From assembly GCA_020636355.1 (NCBI GenBank), contig JACJYB010000001.1:682001-746000 (forward strand): 64,000 nucleotides of DNA, read 5' to 3'. The position numbers were made by a program, and so were the translations under genes. The notes under the pieces are model-generated. The model saw only the letters and a program-made list of their open reading frames with translations, made no database searches and was not told the origin of the DNA. Numbering within the stretch: position 1 is the first letter of the stretch; the number at the start of each line of letters is the position of its first letter. This document shows, one piece after another, positions 1-7,823 of this stretch. Origin of the DNA: Lewinellaceae bacterium (GTDB taxonomy: Bacteria; Bacteroidota; Bacteroidia; Chitinophagales; Saprospiraceae).

Positions 1-586
1 GTATTTTGGGCCCTGCCAGGTCCATATAAATCCGGCATGGCAATCCGGTTTTCTCCTGGGCTTTCCGAATATTGCGAATCATTTGCAACCACATCGATTC
101 ATCATCGTGCGCACAGTTGATGCGTGCGACGGTCATGCCACTTTGCAGTAAACTTTTTACGGTCGCATAGTTGCACCCGAACGAACTGTCAAACGTAACC
201 ATGATATGGGGGATTCCTTCCAGCAACCGGGTCCCGAATAAAGCGGTAGTCTTTTCTTTGATTTGTTTTATTCCCGTCTCATAGGTACAGAGCTCGTCCG
301 GCGCATCAACCGGAGCGCCCAGCAAGCCTAAAATGGCCAGAACCTGGCTCCGTATATGACTTTCCGAGCTGGCCAGTGAAGAAAGTCCGTGCGCATGTAG
401 TGTATCCTGTAGGTCCCGGATGTCCCGATTGCGCAGGACCAGATAATCCAGAAGATTTTTGGCACTTAGCCGCTGTGCCGGGTGAACGCGCAGTAAAAGC
501 GTTTGAAAGTTCTGTTCTGCCTCACCCATGGCATGGTTTATTTTTTCCAGCTCATTGATAAGGATGGTCGAATCGTCGGAAAACAT
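1..586 (-). CDS. pyk: Pyruvate kinase, N-terminally extended form (partial, 3' end off the window)
   Basis: Partial gene read on the minus strand from ATG at 584-586 to the left edge (about 195 codons). Residues 1-125 form an all-helical extension with an HPAQRLSAKNLLDYLVLR segment. From about residue 128 the barrel of pyruvate kinase begins: MVTFDSSFGCNYATVKSLL, then GMTVARINCAHDD, then RIYMDLAGPKI, matching the GMnvaRlNfSHG and DtkGPeiR blocks of the family. The NCAHDD variant with a long N-terminal extension is the alternative bacterial form of about 600 residues. It would transfer phosphate from PEP to ADP in the cytosol at the end of glycolysis. The active-site Lys/Glu/Mg regions lie outside the window, so activity cannot be judged. 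Confidence 0.8.
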   Translation of the reverse strand, partial: MFSDDSTILINELEKINHAMGEAEQNFQTLLLRVHPAQRLSAKNLLDYLVLRNRDIRDLQDTLHAHGLSSLASSESHIRSQVLAILGLLGAPVDAPDELCTYETGIKQIKEKTTALFGTRLLEGIPHIMVTFDSSFGCNYATVKSLLQSGMTVARINCAHDDESMWLQMIRNIRKAQEKTGLPCRIYMDLAGPKI

Positions 587-692
587 CGGGAATTAAGTTT
601 GCCCCAAAAGGTACGAAGACCTGGTATGAAAAGGGATGACCCAGATCAGTACCAAGGTGTTCTGAATCGATCAGGACAAAACCAGGTGGTGA

Positions 693-1358
693 TTAAGTCA
701 GCTTGAACACGTATGAAATGATGTTGGCGCCCATTTCAAGGGCTTTTTGCCTTTTCTCAGCCGGATCTTTGTGCACTTCAGGATCTTCCCATCCGTCCCC
801 CAGGTCACATTCATAGCTGTAAAAGCAGACCAGCCTGCCTTCCCAAAGCAGTCCAAAGCCCTGGGCTGGTTTGCCATCGTGCTCATGGATTTTTGGCAAC
901 CCGCCTGGGAAGTTAAATTTTTGATGATAAATAGGATGTTCAAAGGGTAGTTCAACAAATTCCAGTTCCGGAAATACCTTTTTCATGGCTACGCGTACGT
1001 ATGGATCGATGCCATAATTATCGTCAATGTGCAGGAAGCCCCCGGCGATCAGATAGTTGCGCAGATTTGCGGCTTCGTCATCGGAAAAGACCACATTGCC
1101 GTGGCCGGTCATGTGGATAAAAGGATAGTTGTATATATCGGGACTGCCCACTTCGACCGTAGCGTAATCGGTTGCGAAGTGTGTCCCTAATTGTTGATTG
1201 CAAAACCGGGCCAGGTTAGGTAGTGAAGTAGGGTTTGCATACCAGTCACCACCTCCGTTATATTTCAGAAGTCCCATTTGTAAAGTAGGACCTGGGGTAA
1301 AATGCATGGTGATAAAGCCAAGGAGAAAAATAGCTAGTAATGATGTTAACTGCTTCAT
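693..1358 (-). CDS. DUF4159 domain protein, exported
   Basis: 221 residues. The N-terminus (MKQLTSLLAIFLLGFITM) looks like a signal peptide or anchor. The body has the DUF4159 layout: LLKYNGGGDWY near residue 30, PFIHMTGHGNVVFSDDE, then LRNYLIAGGFLHIDDNYG, and a late LLWEGRLVCFYSYECDLGDG block. DUF4159 domains have a glutamine-amidotransferase/flavodoxin-like fold and often occur with gliding or MoxR/BatA-type gene sets, but no biochemical role is established. Stands alone, head to tail with the rsmE gene 120 bp away. Function unknown beyond family membership. Confidence 0.85.
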   Translation of the reverse strand: MKQLTSLLAIFLLGFITMHFTPGPTLQMGLLKYNGGGDWYANPTSLPNLARFCNQQLGTHFATDYATVEVGSPDIYNYPFIHMTGHGNVVFSDDEAANLRNYLIAGGFLHIDDNYGIDPYVRVAMKKVFPELEFVELPFEHPIYHQKFNFPGGLPKIHEHDGKPAQGFGLLWEGRLVCFYSYECDLGDGWEDPEVHKDPAEKRQKALEMGANIISYVFKLT

Positions 1359-1478
1359 AGCTTATAAAACGACGATGGTCAGGGTTAAGTTTGAAGATTC
1401 GTACAAATCTACCAAATTGGATTTACAAACATTGATATCGATCCATGCTTAGATCCCCGTGGGCACCCGGGTGATTAT

Positions 1479-2165
1479 TTAGGATAAAAGTGCGGCTGCC
1501 GCCATTAGGGCAGCAGTTTCTGTTCGTAATCGATAGGTACCCAAATGCACCTTGGTGAATCCTGCGATGATGGCATCCTGCAGCTCCTGGTCCGAAAAGT
1601 CGCCTTCCGGCCCTATCAGCAGGGCTGCCGGTTCAGGGGCAATGGGGAAGGTCTTTAACGCGGAAGACCCGCTGGCATGGGCTATAAATTTGACAGGCAA
1701 GGTTGCAGCCGTTGCCATTGCGGACTTCCAATCTGTTAGCGCATGCACTTCAGGAAGGTAGGTGCGATGGGATTGTTTCATCGCGGATAGCGCGATGTGT
1801 TGCAAACGGTCTTGTCTTATCGACCGGCGCTCGCTGTGAAAGCTGGTAAATGGGTGAAAGGCTTGCACGCCAATTTCTGTTGCTTTCTCGATCAGCCATT
1901 CCATTCGATCGATCTGCTTTGTCGGGGCGACGAATAAATGTACCGCCGGCTGAACGGGAGGTCTGGTGGTCATCGAGATCACTTCCAACCTGCACTTTTT
2001 CTTTTCTATATGCTGGACGACTGCTTCTGCCAAATGGCCTTTTCCATCGGTCAGATGAACGGTCGCCCCAGTCCCAAGACGCATAACATGTACCGCATGG
2101 TGAAACTCGGGGCCTTCCCAAAAAAAAGTAGTCAGCGATAAATCAGGATAATGATAGAGTTGCAT
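1479..2165 (-). CDS. rsmE: 16S rRNA (uracil1498-N3)-methyltransferase RsmE
   Basis: 228 residues from the ATG at 2163-2165 (MQLYHYPDLSL); an upstream in-frame ATG at 2204 would add 13 residues not typical of the family. It has an N-terminal PUA-like domain (HHAVHVMRLGTG; HLTDGKGHLAEA) and a C-terminal SPOUT trefoil-knot domain with LLIGPEGDFSDQEL and the knot motif LGTYRLRTETAALMAA, the SAM-binding loops of RsmE. The enzyme methylates N3 of U1498 in 16S rRNA. Length matches the family (about 230-245). It diverges from rseP across a 136-bp gap. Confidence 0.93.
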   Translation of the reverse strand: MQLYHYPDLSLTTFFWEGPEFHHAVHVMRLGTGATVHLTDGKGHLAEAVVQHIEKKKCRLEVISMTTRPPVQPAVHLFVAPTKQIDRMEWLIEKATEIGVQAFHPFTSFHSERRSIRQDRLQHIALSAMKQSHRTYLPEVHALTDWKSAMATAATLPVKFIAHASGSSALKTFPIAPEPAALLIGPEGDFSDQELQDAIIAGFTKVHLGTYRLRTETAALMAAAALLS

Positions 2166-2222
2166 GATTGCCGCCGAATTGGACCGTTTGTAGATGGCAG
2201 GCATATATTTGCCTAATAAATG

Positions 2223-2230
2223 TACCTTTG
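2223..2230 (+). promoter_or_regulatory. Candidate Bacteroidota -7 element upstream of rseP
   Basis: TACCTTTG fits the TAnnTTTG consensus of the Bacteroidota housekeeping sigma factor and lies 72 bp upstream of the rseP ATG. No TTTG at the expected 19-21 bp upstream is evident, so support is limited. Confidence 0.35.
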
Positions 2231-2301
2231 CGGACTAAAAGTAAAACTTTGGTTCTACTTCCTTCGTTTATTCCAAGTGTTAAAAAAGAACAACGACTCG
2301 A

Positions 2302-3642
2302 ATGGGCGTATTGATCATTGTCCTCCAACTAATTCTCAGTCTTAGTATACTAGTCATCTTACATGAAATGGGGCATTTTTTCCCCGCGAAATGGTTTAAG
2401 ACTCGTGTTGAGAAGTTTTATCTGTTTTTTGACCCCTGGTTCTCACTTTGGAAGACAAAGAAGGGAGAAACCGAATACGGTATCGGATGGTTGCCGTTAG
2501 GTGGCTATGTGAAGATCTCCGGCATGATCGATGAGAGCATGGATACCGAACAGATGAAGCAGCCACCGCAACCCTGGGAATTTCGCTCCAAACCGGCCTG
2601 GCAGCGCCTGATTATCATGCTGGGCGGTGTAACTGTTAATTTTATCCTTGGGTTTCTGATCTTCGGAATGATCTTTTGGGTCTGGGGAGAGAAGTACCTT
2701 CCCAACAGTGAGGTTCAGTACGGGATCCACGTTGACTCACTAGCCTACGATATGGGCTTGCGCAATGGGGACAAGCTGGTCTCTATCAGTGGAGAGCCGG
2801 TAGACCGATTTTCAGACCGGGATCTGATCCGTGCAATTGTGATCGATAATGCCCGGCAGCTAGTCGTCAACCGGGAAGGACAAGATGTAACCATCGACAT
2901 AGATCCCCGGTTCGTCTCCATATTATCCAGCAATAAAAATAAAGGGGCTGTCCTTTACGAGCCACGGATTCCTTACCTGATCGGAAGCTTCGAAAAAGGG
3001 TATCCTGCAGAGCAAGCAGATCTTAAACTGCAAGATAAAATCCTGACACTCAATGGAGAACCAACGCCTTATTTTGATATCTTCTACGGCAAGATCAGGC
3101 AGATAGGCCCAAATCAAACACTTACCATTGGCCTGGAGCGGGATGGACAACCCCGACAAGTTACCCTGGAAACCAATAAGGATGGTAAAATCGGAGTGTA
3201 TCCGGTACCTCCAAGCGAATTGTTTACGCTGGAAACCATTCATTACTCACTGGCCGAAGCACTACCGAAAGGGGTGACGGCAGGCGTTGGATTTTTGTCC
3301 GATCAGCTTAAGGCATTCGGACAAATGTTTCGCGGAAAGATCAAAGCATCGGAAAGCCTGGGCGGATTTGGTACCATAGCAAGTTTATTCCCGACCGAGT
3401 GGCATTGGGAGTCATTTTGGAGGGTTACGGCAATCTTATCACTGATCCTCGGCTTTATGAACTTGTTGCCGATTCCTGCCCTGGATGGCGGTCACGTACT
3501 TTTCTTATTGTATGAGGTCATCTCCGGCCGTAAGCCCAGTGACAAATTTATGGAATACGCCACCATCGCCGGTTTTGTACTGATCATCGGATTGGTTCTG
3601 TATGCCAATGGATTGGATCTGTTGCGACTGTTCCATAAATAA
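2302..3642 (+). CDS. rseP: RseP-type site-2 intramembrane zinc metalloprotease
   Basis: 446 residues, normal for RseP. The zinc motif HEMGH sits at residues 21-25 in the first membrane helix and the third-ligand motif NLLPIPALDGGH near 387-398, followed by a last helix. Two PDZ domains fill the periplasmic part: one around 140-205 (YDMGLRNGDKLVSISGEPVD) and one around 225-310 (EQADLKLQDKILTLNGEPT). It cleaves anti-sigma factors or leftover signal peptides inside the inner membrane after a first cut by a periplasmic protease. Start GTG/ATG choice is clear: the ATG immediately precedes the first helix. The final position of HExxH at 21 is typical. Confidence 0.95.
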   Translation: MGVLIIVLQLILSLSILVILHEMGHFFPAKWFKTRVEKFYLFFDPWFSLWKTKKGETEYGIGWLPLGGYVKISGMIDESMDTEQMKQPPQPWEFRSKPAWQRLIIMLGGVTVNFILGFLIFGMIFWVWGEKYLPNSEVQYGIHVDSLAYDMGLRNGDKLVSISGEPVDRFSDRDLIRAIVIDNARQLVVNREGQDVTIDIDPRFVSILSSNKNKGAVLYEPRIPYLIGSFEKGYPAEQADLKLQDKILTLNGEPTPYFDIFYGKIRQIGPNQTLTIGLERDGQPRQVTLETNKDGKIGVYPVPPSELFTLETIHYSLAEALPKGVTAGVGFLSDQLKAFGQMFRGKIKASESLGGFGTIASLFPTEWHWESFWRVTAILSLILGFMNLLPIPALDGGHVLFLLYEVISGRKPSDKFMEYATIAGFVLIIGLVLYANGLDLLRLFHK

Positions 3643-3776
3643 ACTTGGCGAGGCATCCGGTAGAGTCATCTGCCGGTCAGATGCGGGGCAACTTTCAACC
3701 AATAACCTGGAGTCCGCTCGGGCAAAGTGCAACTTCCAGCATGTGCGGTCAGTAGGTTAATATTTTGGGAGAGGCT

Positions 3777-4079
3777 TCAAGCTTCAACATTCAACAATTC
3801 TATGACCAGTTCTTCCCATTCCTGATCCAATGTCAGGCTAGGGTAGGGCTTGCCTGCCATCCGGTACCAGTACCCTGCATTCCATTCATCGCCTTCCCAT
3901 CGGTGTAAATAGGCATGTATCCAGGAGCCCGCCTTGTCCTCCAGATTTTGGACAATGTCGTGTGCTTGACCCCAGTCCTGCTTTCCGGCATACCATAGCA
4001 CCAAAAGATGGGAACTGGTTCTTTGGGGAGGTTGGTCTGCGTGAAGCAACCGGCGAAATTGGTGAAGATCCATTTTCAT
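3777..4079 (-). CDS. Conserved small protein of unknown function
   Basis: 100 residues. No signal peptide or membrane segment. The pattern SSHLLVLWYAGKQDWGQAH, then WIHAYLHRWEGDEWNAGYWY, RMAGKPYP and a final EWEELVIELL resembles a small uncharacterised family of Bacteroidota and Proteobacteria in which the tryptophans and the HAYLHR..GD..NA.YWY.RAG core are conserved. It is probably a helical cytosolic protein. It stands alone after rseP, on the opposite strand. No function can be assigned. Confidence 0.65.
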   Translation of the reverse strand: MKMDLHQFRRLLHADQPPQRTSSHLLVLWYAGKQDWGQAHDIVQNLEDKAGSWIHAYLHRWEGDEWNAGYWYRMAGKPYPSLTLDQEWEELVIELLNVEA

Positions 4080-4718
4080 ACCAGATCTTGATTTGATCCC
4101 CCAATTTATTCATTTCATCCTGTAGTTTAAGTATTCGCACCGGATTGATTATTGGTAGATAATTGTGCAAGGATCGGCTACCAGGTTTAAACCGCATGCT
4201 TTTGTGAAAAAAGAGGTGAATTATTTTCCATTTGATCAGCACTTGAATCCTGGTGGTCCATGGTCATTATGGTGTAAAAGGAAGTACCTTGAACGTAGTA
4301 TTTTTTAAAAGATGCAAGAAATTAGGACAAAATAGAGCAGAACATATAGTTGTTCCTAAAGGATATGGTATCGGACATTAGTCGTGATTTTTGGGGATTT
4401 AATCTACCTTGATAGGGGTATTTTGCAATTAAATGAATGTTTTTTGTTTGTAGCTTTGAAATCTTTGTGTAGAATTGAAATGAATTGTTTGTCAGTATGT
4501 AGCTGAAATTTTGAATATTAATTAATAGTCATCCCCGAATAAACAACAAACTGATTGCAGGATATTCAATTAGTGGATCGTGCATAGGACTATTGCTGAA
4601 TTATTGTGAACCAACAAGTTGATTTTATTTAAATGGTGATGGCGTACATTGAAGTTCTTTTAAACACCATAAGTCCTGAATTTTGTTAACCCTTTTGATC
4701 ATTTGAAAATTTTGAATC
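4080..4718. other. AT-rich intergenic stretch without recognisable genes
   Basis: About 640 bp, visibly AT-richer than the flanking genes, with only short open frames lacking family features. No tRNA, terminator or promoter I can defend. It starts the low-GC block that ends near 5460. Confidence 0.5.
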
Positions 4719-5141
4719 ATGCCTGTAGATATGTGTGGTTCATTTGAACTTACCTCCAAAGATATTGATCGTCAAATCAGTTTTGTGACCCCGGGAAATT
4801 ATGTTCTTGGAAGCAGGTATCAGAAGAATGATAAATTTTATTTTGAGGTTTGTTATGTAGGTCGTGCGGATCAGGATTTAAATAAGAAACTGAAAAAGCA
4901 CATCGGTCATTACGATCGGTTTATGTATAGTACAGCAGCTACTGCTGAAGAGGCATTTATTAAGCAATGCAGGAACTACCATGATTTCATGGATAAGCTG
5001 GATAATATCTTTCATCCGGTCAAGCCATTCACTGCGAATTGGCAATGCCCATTTTGTGACCGAATGCCGGTTCTCATTTTTATGGCTTCATGGCTTGAAA
5101 AGACCATGATTAATAAGCCCAATAACTCGCTCGTGAAATGA
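4719..5141 (+). CDS. Small protein with GIY-YIG-like core
   Basis: 140 residues. The core FEVCYVGRADQDLNKKLKKH at about 45-64, followed by YDRFMYSTAATAEEAFIKQC and NYHDF, resembles the strand-YVGR-helix-H arrangement of stand-alone GIY-YIG-like domains (YVGRSD.NL..RL..H). The C-terminal NWQCPFCDRMP has a CPxC pair that could bind zinc or be redox active. No signal peptide. It lies in an AT-rich island and its base composition is unlike that of the neighbouring genes, which suggests acquisition. Family assignment is by pattern only, and nuclease activity is not shown: the catalytic Tyr and Arg are present, the catalytic Glu is uncertain. Confidence 0.5.
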   Translation: MPVDMCGSFELTSKDIDRQISFVTPGNYVLGSRYQKNDKFYFEVCYVGRADQDLNKKLKKHIGHYDRFMYSTAATAEEAFIKQCRNYHDFMDKLDNIFHPVKPFTANWQCPFCDRMPVLIFMASWLEKTMINKPNNSLVK

Positions 5142-5153
5142 TCGGTAAAATTC

Positions 5154-5402
5154 ATGGAAGCTGAATATATTTTGTCAATTGCTAATGTCAGTGCAAATAC
5201 GACAGGTCCAATTGCATTAATAGCTGTTAGTAGTCTCAGTAGTGGATTAAGCATTGAAAAATCCCTGACCGGAATTCATCGATTCATTGCTGAATGGGAA
5301 ATTAATTATTTTAGGCAGGATCAACTGATATCCAGTTTTGAAAAAAAAATACTCTGGATGAAATTGCGCATCATTATTTATCCCGCAAAATGTGGATGGT
5401 AA
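5154..5402 (+). CDS. Hypothetical small ORF
   Basis: 82 codons beginning 12 bp after the GIY-YIG-like gene. There is a hydrophobic stretch near residues 8-32 (ALIAVSSLSSGLSI) and no recognisable domain. The close spacing to the preceding gene would fit co-transcription, but the low-complexity AT-rich composition makes chance opening possible. Treat as doubtful. Confidence 0.25.
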   Translation: MEAEYILSIANVSANTTGPIALIAVSSLSSGLSIEKSLTGIHRFIAEWEINYFRQDQLISSFEKKILWMKLRIIIYPAKCGW

Positions 5403-5467
5403 AGGGGCAAGGACCAAATGCACTTAAAATAACTTATTATCACAAAGAGATTCAGTAGGTCAGGTTT

Positions 5468-5697
5468 TCACTGCTTTATTAATGCGTCGACCATAGATAC
5501 TGCGTGCCACAAGATACCTTTTACTGCTACTTCGGTTGTATCCATATAAGATGCATGACAAGCTAAATAGTTCACCTGGGTAGTGGTGGAGAGGATCCAA
5601 CATGAATTTGGAAATGTGCCTTCCTGTCGGGTGATGCTTGCTGTGCCCTTAATCTCTGGCGCAAGAGGTGCTGTTTCAAACTGTGTACTTTCAGGAA
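5468..5697 (-). pseudogene. Possible gene remnant without a start codon
   Basis: On the minus strand a frame of about 75 codons is open and ends in TGA at 5468-5470. Its end reads QVNYLACHASYMDTTEVAVK then GILWHAVSMVDALIKQ, which has a protein-like composition, but the frame has no plausible ATG and is closed by a stop just upstream. It may be the 3' remnant of a lost gene next to the repeat array. The family is not recognised. Confidence 0.2.
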
Positions 5698-5766
5698 GGA
5701 TTTATGAGCGTCCGGGGACCGGCTTGCTTTGCCTCACCCGGGGCTCTACCAAATGGAATCTGTTTT

Positions 5767-6166
5767 AAATGAAAAAGTCCCTACAAACAGATTGCTTGTA
5801 AGGACTTTAAAGTACCGAAGGTGGGACTTCCTTCGCTGGGATCAGGGTAAATTGCTCGTCCCGCCGTTGTTAGTTTCTTAAATGAAAAAGTCCCTACAAA
5901 CAGATTGCTTGTAAGGACCTAGGAGTACCGAAGGTGGGACTTCCTTCGCTAGGCTCAGGATAAATTGCTCGTCCCACCGTTGTTAGTTTCTTAAATGAAA
6001 AAGTCCCTACAAACAGATTGCTTGTAAGGACCTAGGAGTACCGAAGGTGGGACTTCCTTCGCTGGGCTCAGGATAAATTGCTCGTCCCACCGTTGTTAGT
6101 TTCTTAAATGAAAAAGTCCCTACAAACAGATTGCTTGTAAGGACCTAAGAGTACCGAAGGTGGGAC
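5767..6166 (-). repeat. 113-bp tandem array built from a tRNA-Leu 3' end and its terminator
   Basis: Units start at 5767, 5880, 5993 and 6106, exactly 113 bp apart: three full copies and a fourth that runs into the real tRNA-Leu gene. Read on the minus strand, each unit holds the last 16 nt of the tRNA (AGTCCCACCTTCGGTA), a hairpin GTCCTTACAA/TTGTAGGGAC followed by TTTTT (a rho-independent terminator), and a spacer with a second inverted repeat, GGTGGGAC/GTCCCACC on the plus strand of each copy. The spacer also contains CCTTCGCTGGGCTCAGG, which resembles widespread dispersed palindromic elements. The copies differ at only a few positions, so the amplification looks recent. Confidence 0.9.
6111..6144 (-). 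terminator. Terminator of tRNA-Leu(CAA)
   Basis: Ten-bp stem GTCCTTACAA/TTGTAGGGAC with one G-U pair, an 8-9 nt loop and a TTTTT tail on the minus strand, 7 nt beyond the tRNA 3' end. The same terminator is repeated in each 113-bp unit. Confidence 0.8.
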
Positions 6167-6235
6167 TCGAACCCACACGATATTGCTATCACTGGATTTT
6201 GAGTCCAGCGCGTCTACCAGTTCCGCCACTTCGGC
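6152..6235 (-). tRNA. tRNA-Leu (anticodon CAA)
   Basis: 84-nt class II tRNA on the minus strand. Acceptor stem GCCGAAG/CTTCGGT with discriminator A, D-arm with GGTAGACGC, anticodon stem CTGGA/TCCAG around loop CTCAAAA giving CAA (reads UUG), a long variable arm and a GGTTCGA T-loop. CCA is not encoded. Its 3' end is reproduced in the adjacent 113-bp array. Confidence 0.95.
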
Positions 6236-6409
6236 AAGTGGTGGTGCCCGTTTAGGGACGACAAATTTAGGTTTTTTTCTGAATTTGCAACAGTAAGTAC
6301 ATCATTTGTTCGATGGGCTTTTCAGAATTCAATGCCTGGTACCAACCTTTTTGCAGGCAAACCCCGTTTTAAAGAAAGTACATTGATTTAGTCATTTAAG
6401 TGTAAGACG

Positions 6410-6859
6410 ATGCAGCGCACCATTTGTCTCCTGATGTTTGCTTTTACCCTGGCTTGTTCCAAAGATGAAATAGCACTGGGTAAAGGGGATTCTTTTGTTT
6501 TCGGGGTATACCACGGGTTTTGTGCTAACGAATGCGTGACCCTTTTTAAACTGGAAAATGACAAATTGTATCTGGATGAGATGAATCGGTTGGATCCTGA
6601 GAACCTGGTTTTCTCTTCCAGTCCGTTGCCTGATTCCTCCTTTCAGAAAGCGATGAATATCTGGGAGCTATTTCCAGAACAGTTGTTGAGCGAGCCAGAG
6701 CAAATCGGTATCCCAGATGCGCACGATCAGGGTGGGTATTACCTTCGGCTTAGTCAGGGAGGGTCCATTCACAGTTGGTATATTGATACGGTCCTGGAAC
6801 GACTACCCGAATACCTCCAGCAATACCTGACCAAACTCAATGAAGTCAAACTTCTCTAA
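6410..6859 (+). CDS. Predicted lipoprotein of unknown function
   Basis: 149 residues. The N-terminus MQRTICLLMFAFTLACSKDE carries a short charged region, a hydrophobic core and a lipobox ending in Cys16 (T-L-A-C), so a lipid-anchored envelope protein is expected. The rest is soluble, with a CANECVTLFKLENDKLYLDE strand pattern and a C-terminal helical LERLPEYLQQYLTKLNEVK. No family is recognised. The ATG lies 175 bp from the divergently transcribed tRNA-Leu. Confidence 0.65.
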   Translation: MQRTICLLMFAFTLACSKDEIALGKGDSFVFGVYHGFCANECVTLFKLENDKLYLDEMNRLDPENLVFSSSPLPDSSFQKAMNIWELFPEQLLSEPEQIGIPDAHDQGGYYLRLSQGGSIHSWYIDTVLERLPEYLQQYLTKLNEVKLL

Positions 6860-6988
6860 ACCTGGATCCAAACACAATCTTTAGCTTCTAATTAAACCTT
6901 CCTCTATTTTTGGTATCTATTTGGATGTATTAAGCATTCCGTTGAAGCGGATTCGGAGTGTAAATAGTTTAATTCAAAAAAGATTACC

Positions 6989-7384
6989 ATGAAAATGTTG
7001 GCTTTGATCCTAAGTGCAGTATCTGTATTGACGATGTCTACTGTCGCCCATGCTCAGCCGGGAAGTTGGGATAAACTGGGTTCGCGTAAGGTTACTTTCA
7101 AACAGGATTACGACGAAATTATGATTACTGCCCGGGAAGGCACCTTCCGGGCACTTAAACTAATGGTTGAAGACGGTCCGATCGAAGTTGACCATATCAT
7201 CGTTCATTATCGCAAAGGTCGTCCGGAAGAATTGAATGTGCGGGAAAATATCCCGGCTGGTGGTGAAACCAGGGTTTTGGACCTGAGAGGGACAAATCGG
7301 GTGATTCGAAGAGTTGTTTTTTATTACAAGACAACCAACCCGGCAGGCAGAAGAGCTACGGTGACCCTTTATGGAAAACATTAA
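6989..7384 (+). CDS. Exported beta-sandwich protein, DUF2541-like
   Basis: 131 residues with a clear signal peptide (MKMLALILSAVSVLTMSTVA, cut after AHA-Q near residue 23). The mature part has the layout WDKLGSRKVTFKQDYDEI, RALKLMVEDGPIEVDHIIV, a LNVRENIPAGGETRVLDL block and RVIRRVVFYYKT, as in the DUF2541 (YaaI-like) family of small periplasmic beta-sandwich proteins. The role is unknown. It has its own leader of about 130 bp after the lipoprotein gene and precedes tRNA-Leu(CAG). Confidence 0.7.
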   Translation: MKMLALILSAVSVLTMSTVAHAQPGSWDKLGSRKVTFKQDYDEIMITAREGTFRALKLMVEDGPIEVDHIIVHYRKGRPEELNVRENIPAGGETRVLDLRGTNRVIRRVVFYYKTTNPAGRRATVTLYGKH

Positions 7385-7572
7385 GGTCCAAATGATAAAA
7401 CATCAGTGGTTTAACACAAATGTTATAACCTACGGTAAGCCAAAGGGTTTTACCCATACAATTGAGAAAAAAATCTATACATCCAGTAGTGGAGATTGAA
7501 TAATTTGATATTTTTGCTCTCACTTGTATAAATCAGTCTCAGAGACGAATCGTTCTTTTTTTCCAATCTTAG

Positions 7573-7656
7573 GCCGCAGTGGCGGAATTGGTAGACGCGC
7601 ACGTTTCAGGGGCGTGTATTCGCAAGGATGTGTGGGTTCGACTCCCACCTGCGGCA
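7573..7656 (+). tRNA. tRNA-Leu (anticodon CAG)
   Basis: 84-nt class II tRNA: acceptor GCCGCAG/CTGCGGC with discriminator A, D-arm GGTAGACGC, anticodon stem CACGT/GCGTG around loop TTCAGGG giving CAG (reads CUG), long variable arm and GGTTCGA T-loop. CCA is not encoded. A TATTTTTG -7-like element lies at 7509-7516, though without a convincing -33 element. Confidence 0.95.
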
Positions 7657-7756
7657 TTTTAGCTGAGATATGTGGATCGCCTTATCCCAACAACAGTATA
7701 GATCACAGGATTTATCAGCTGCTTAAGAGATAGGTCATCCCAAGAAACAAGTAAAC

Positions 7757-7794
7757 AAAAAAAGGAGTAAACCAACGGGTCTACTCCTTTTTTG
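7757..7794. terminator. Bidirectional terminator between tRNA-Leu(CAG) and the CBM48-HhH gene
   Basis: Inverted repeat AAAAGGAGTA...TACTCCTTTT with an A-run on the left and a T-run on the right. It can therefore end transcripts from both the plus-strand tRNA and the convergent minus-strand gene. Confidence 0.8.
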
Positions 7795-7823
7795 TTTAGG
7801 ATATGTTCTTGGAGGACAGTGCC

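Noticed and set aside
376..706. Two short plus-strand ORFs at the left edge
   Set aside because: They lie antisense to the pyruvate kinase N-terminal region, which matches a known family.
3886..4242. 118-codon minus-strand ORF
   Set aside because: It overlaps most of the conserved 100-aa gene at 3777-4079 in another frame and has no family pattern; likely a shadow.
5583..5768. 61-codon plus-strand ORF
   Set aside because: It runs into the tandem array and opposes the protein-like minus-strand frame, and no domain is visible.
5767..6166. CRISPR array
   Set aside because: Units are directly joined 113-bp copies without unique spacers, and they contain tRNA-tail and terminator sequence.
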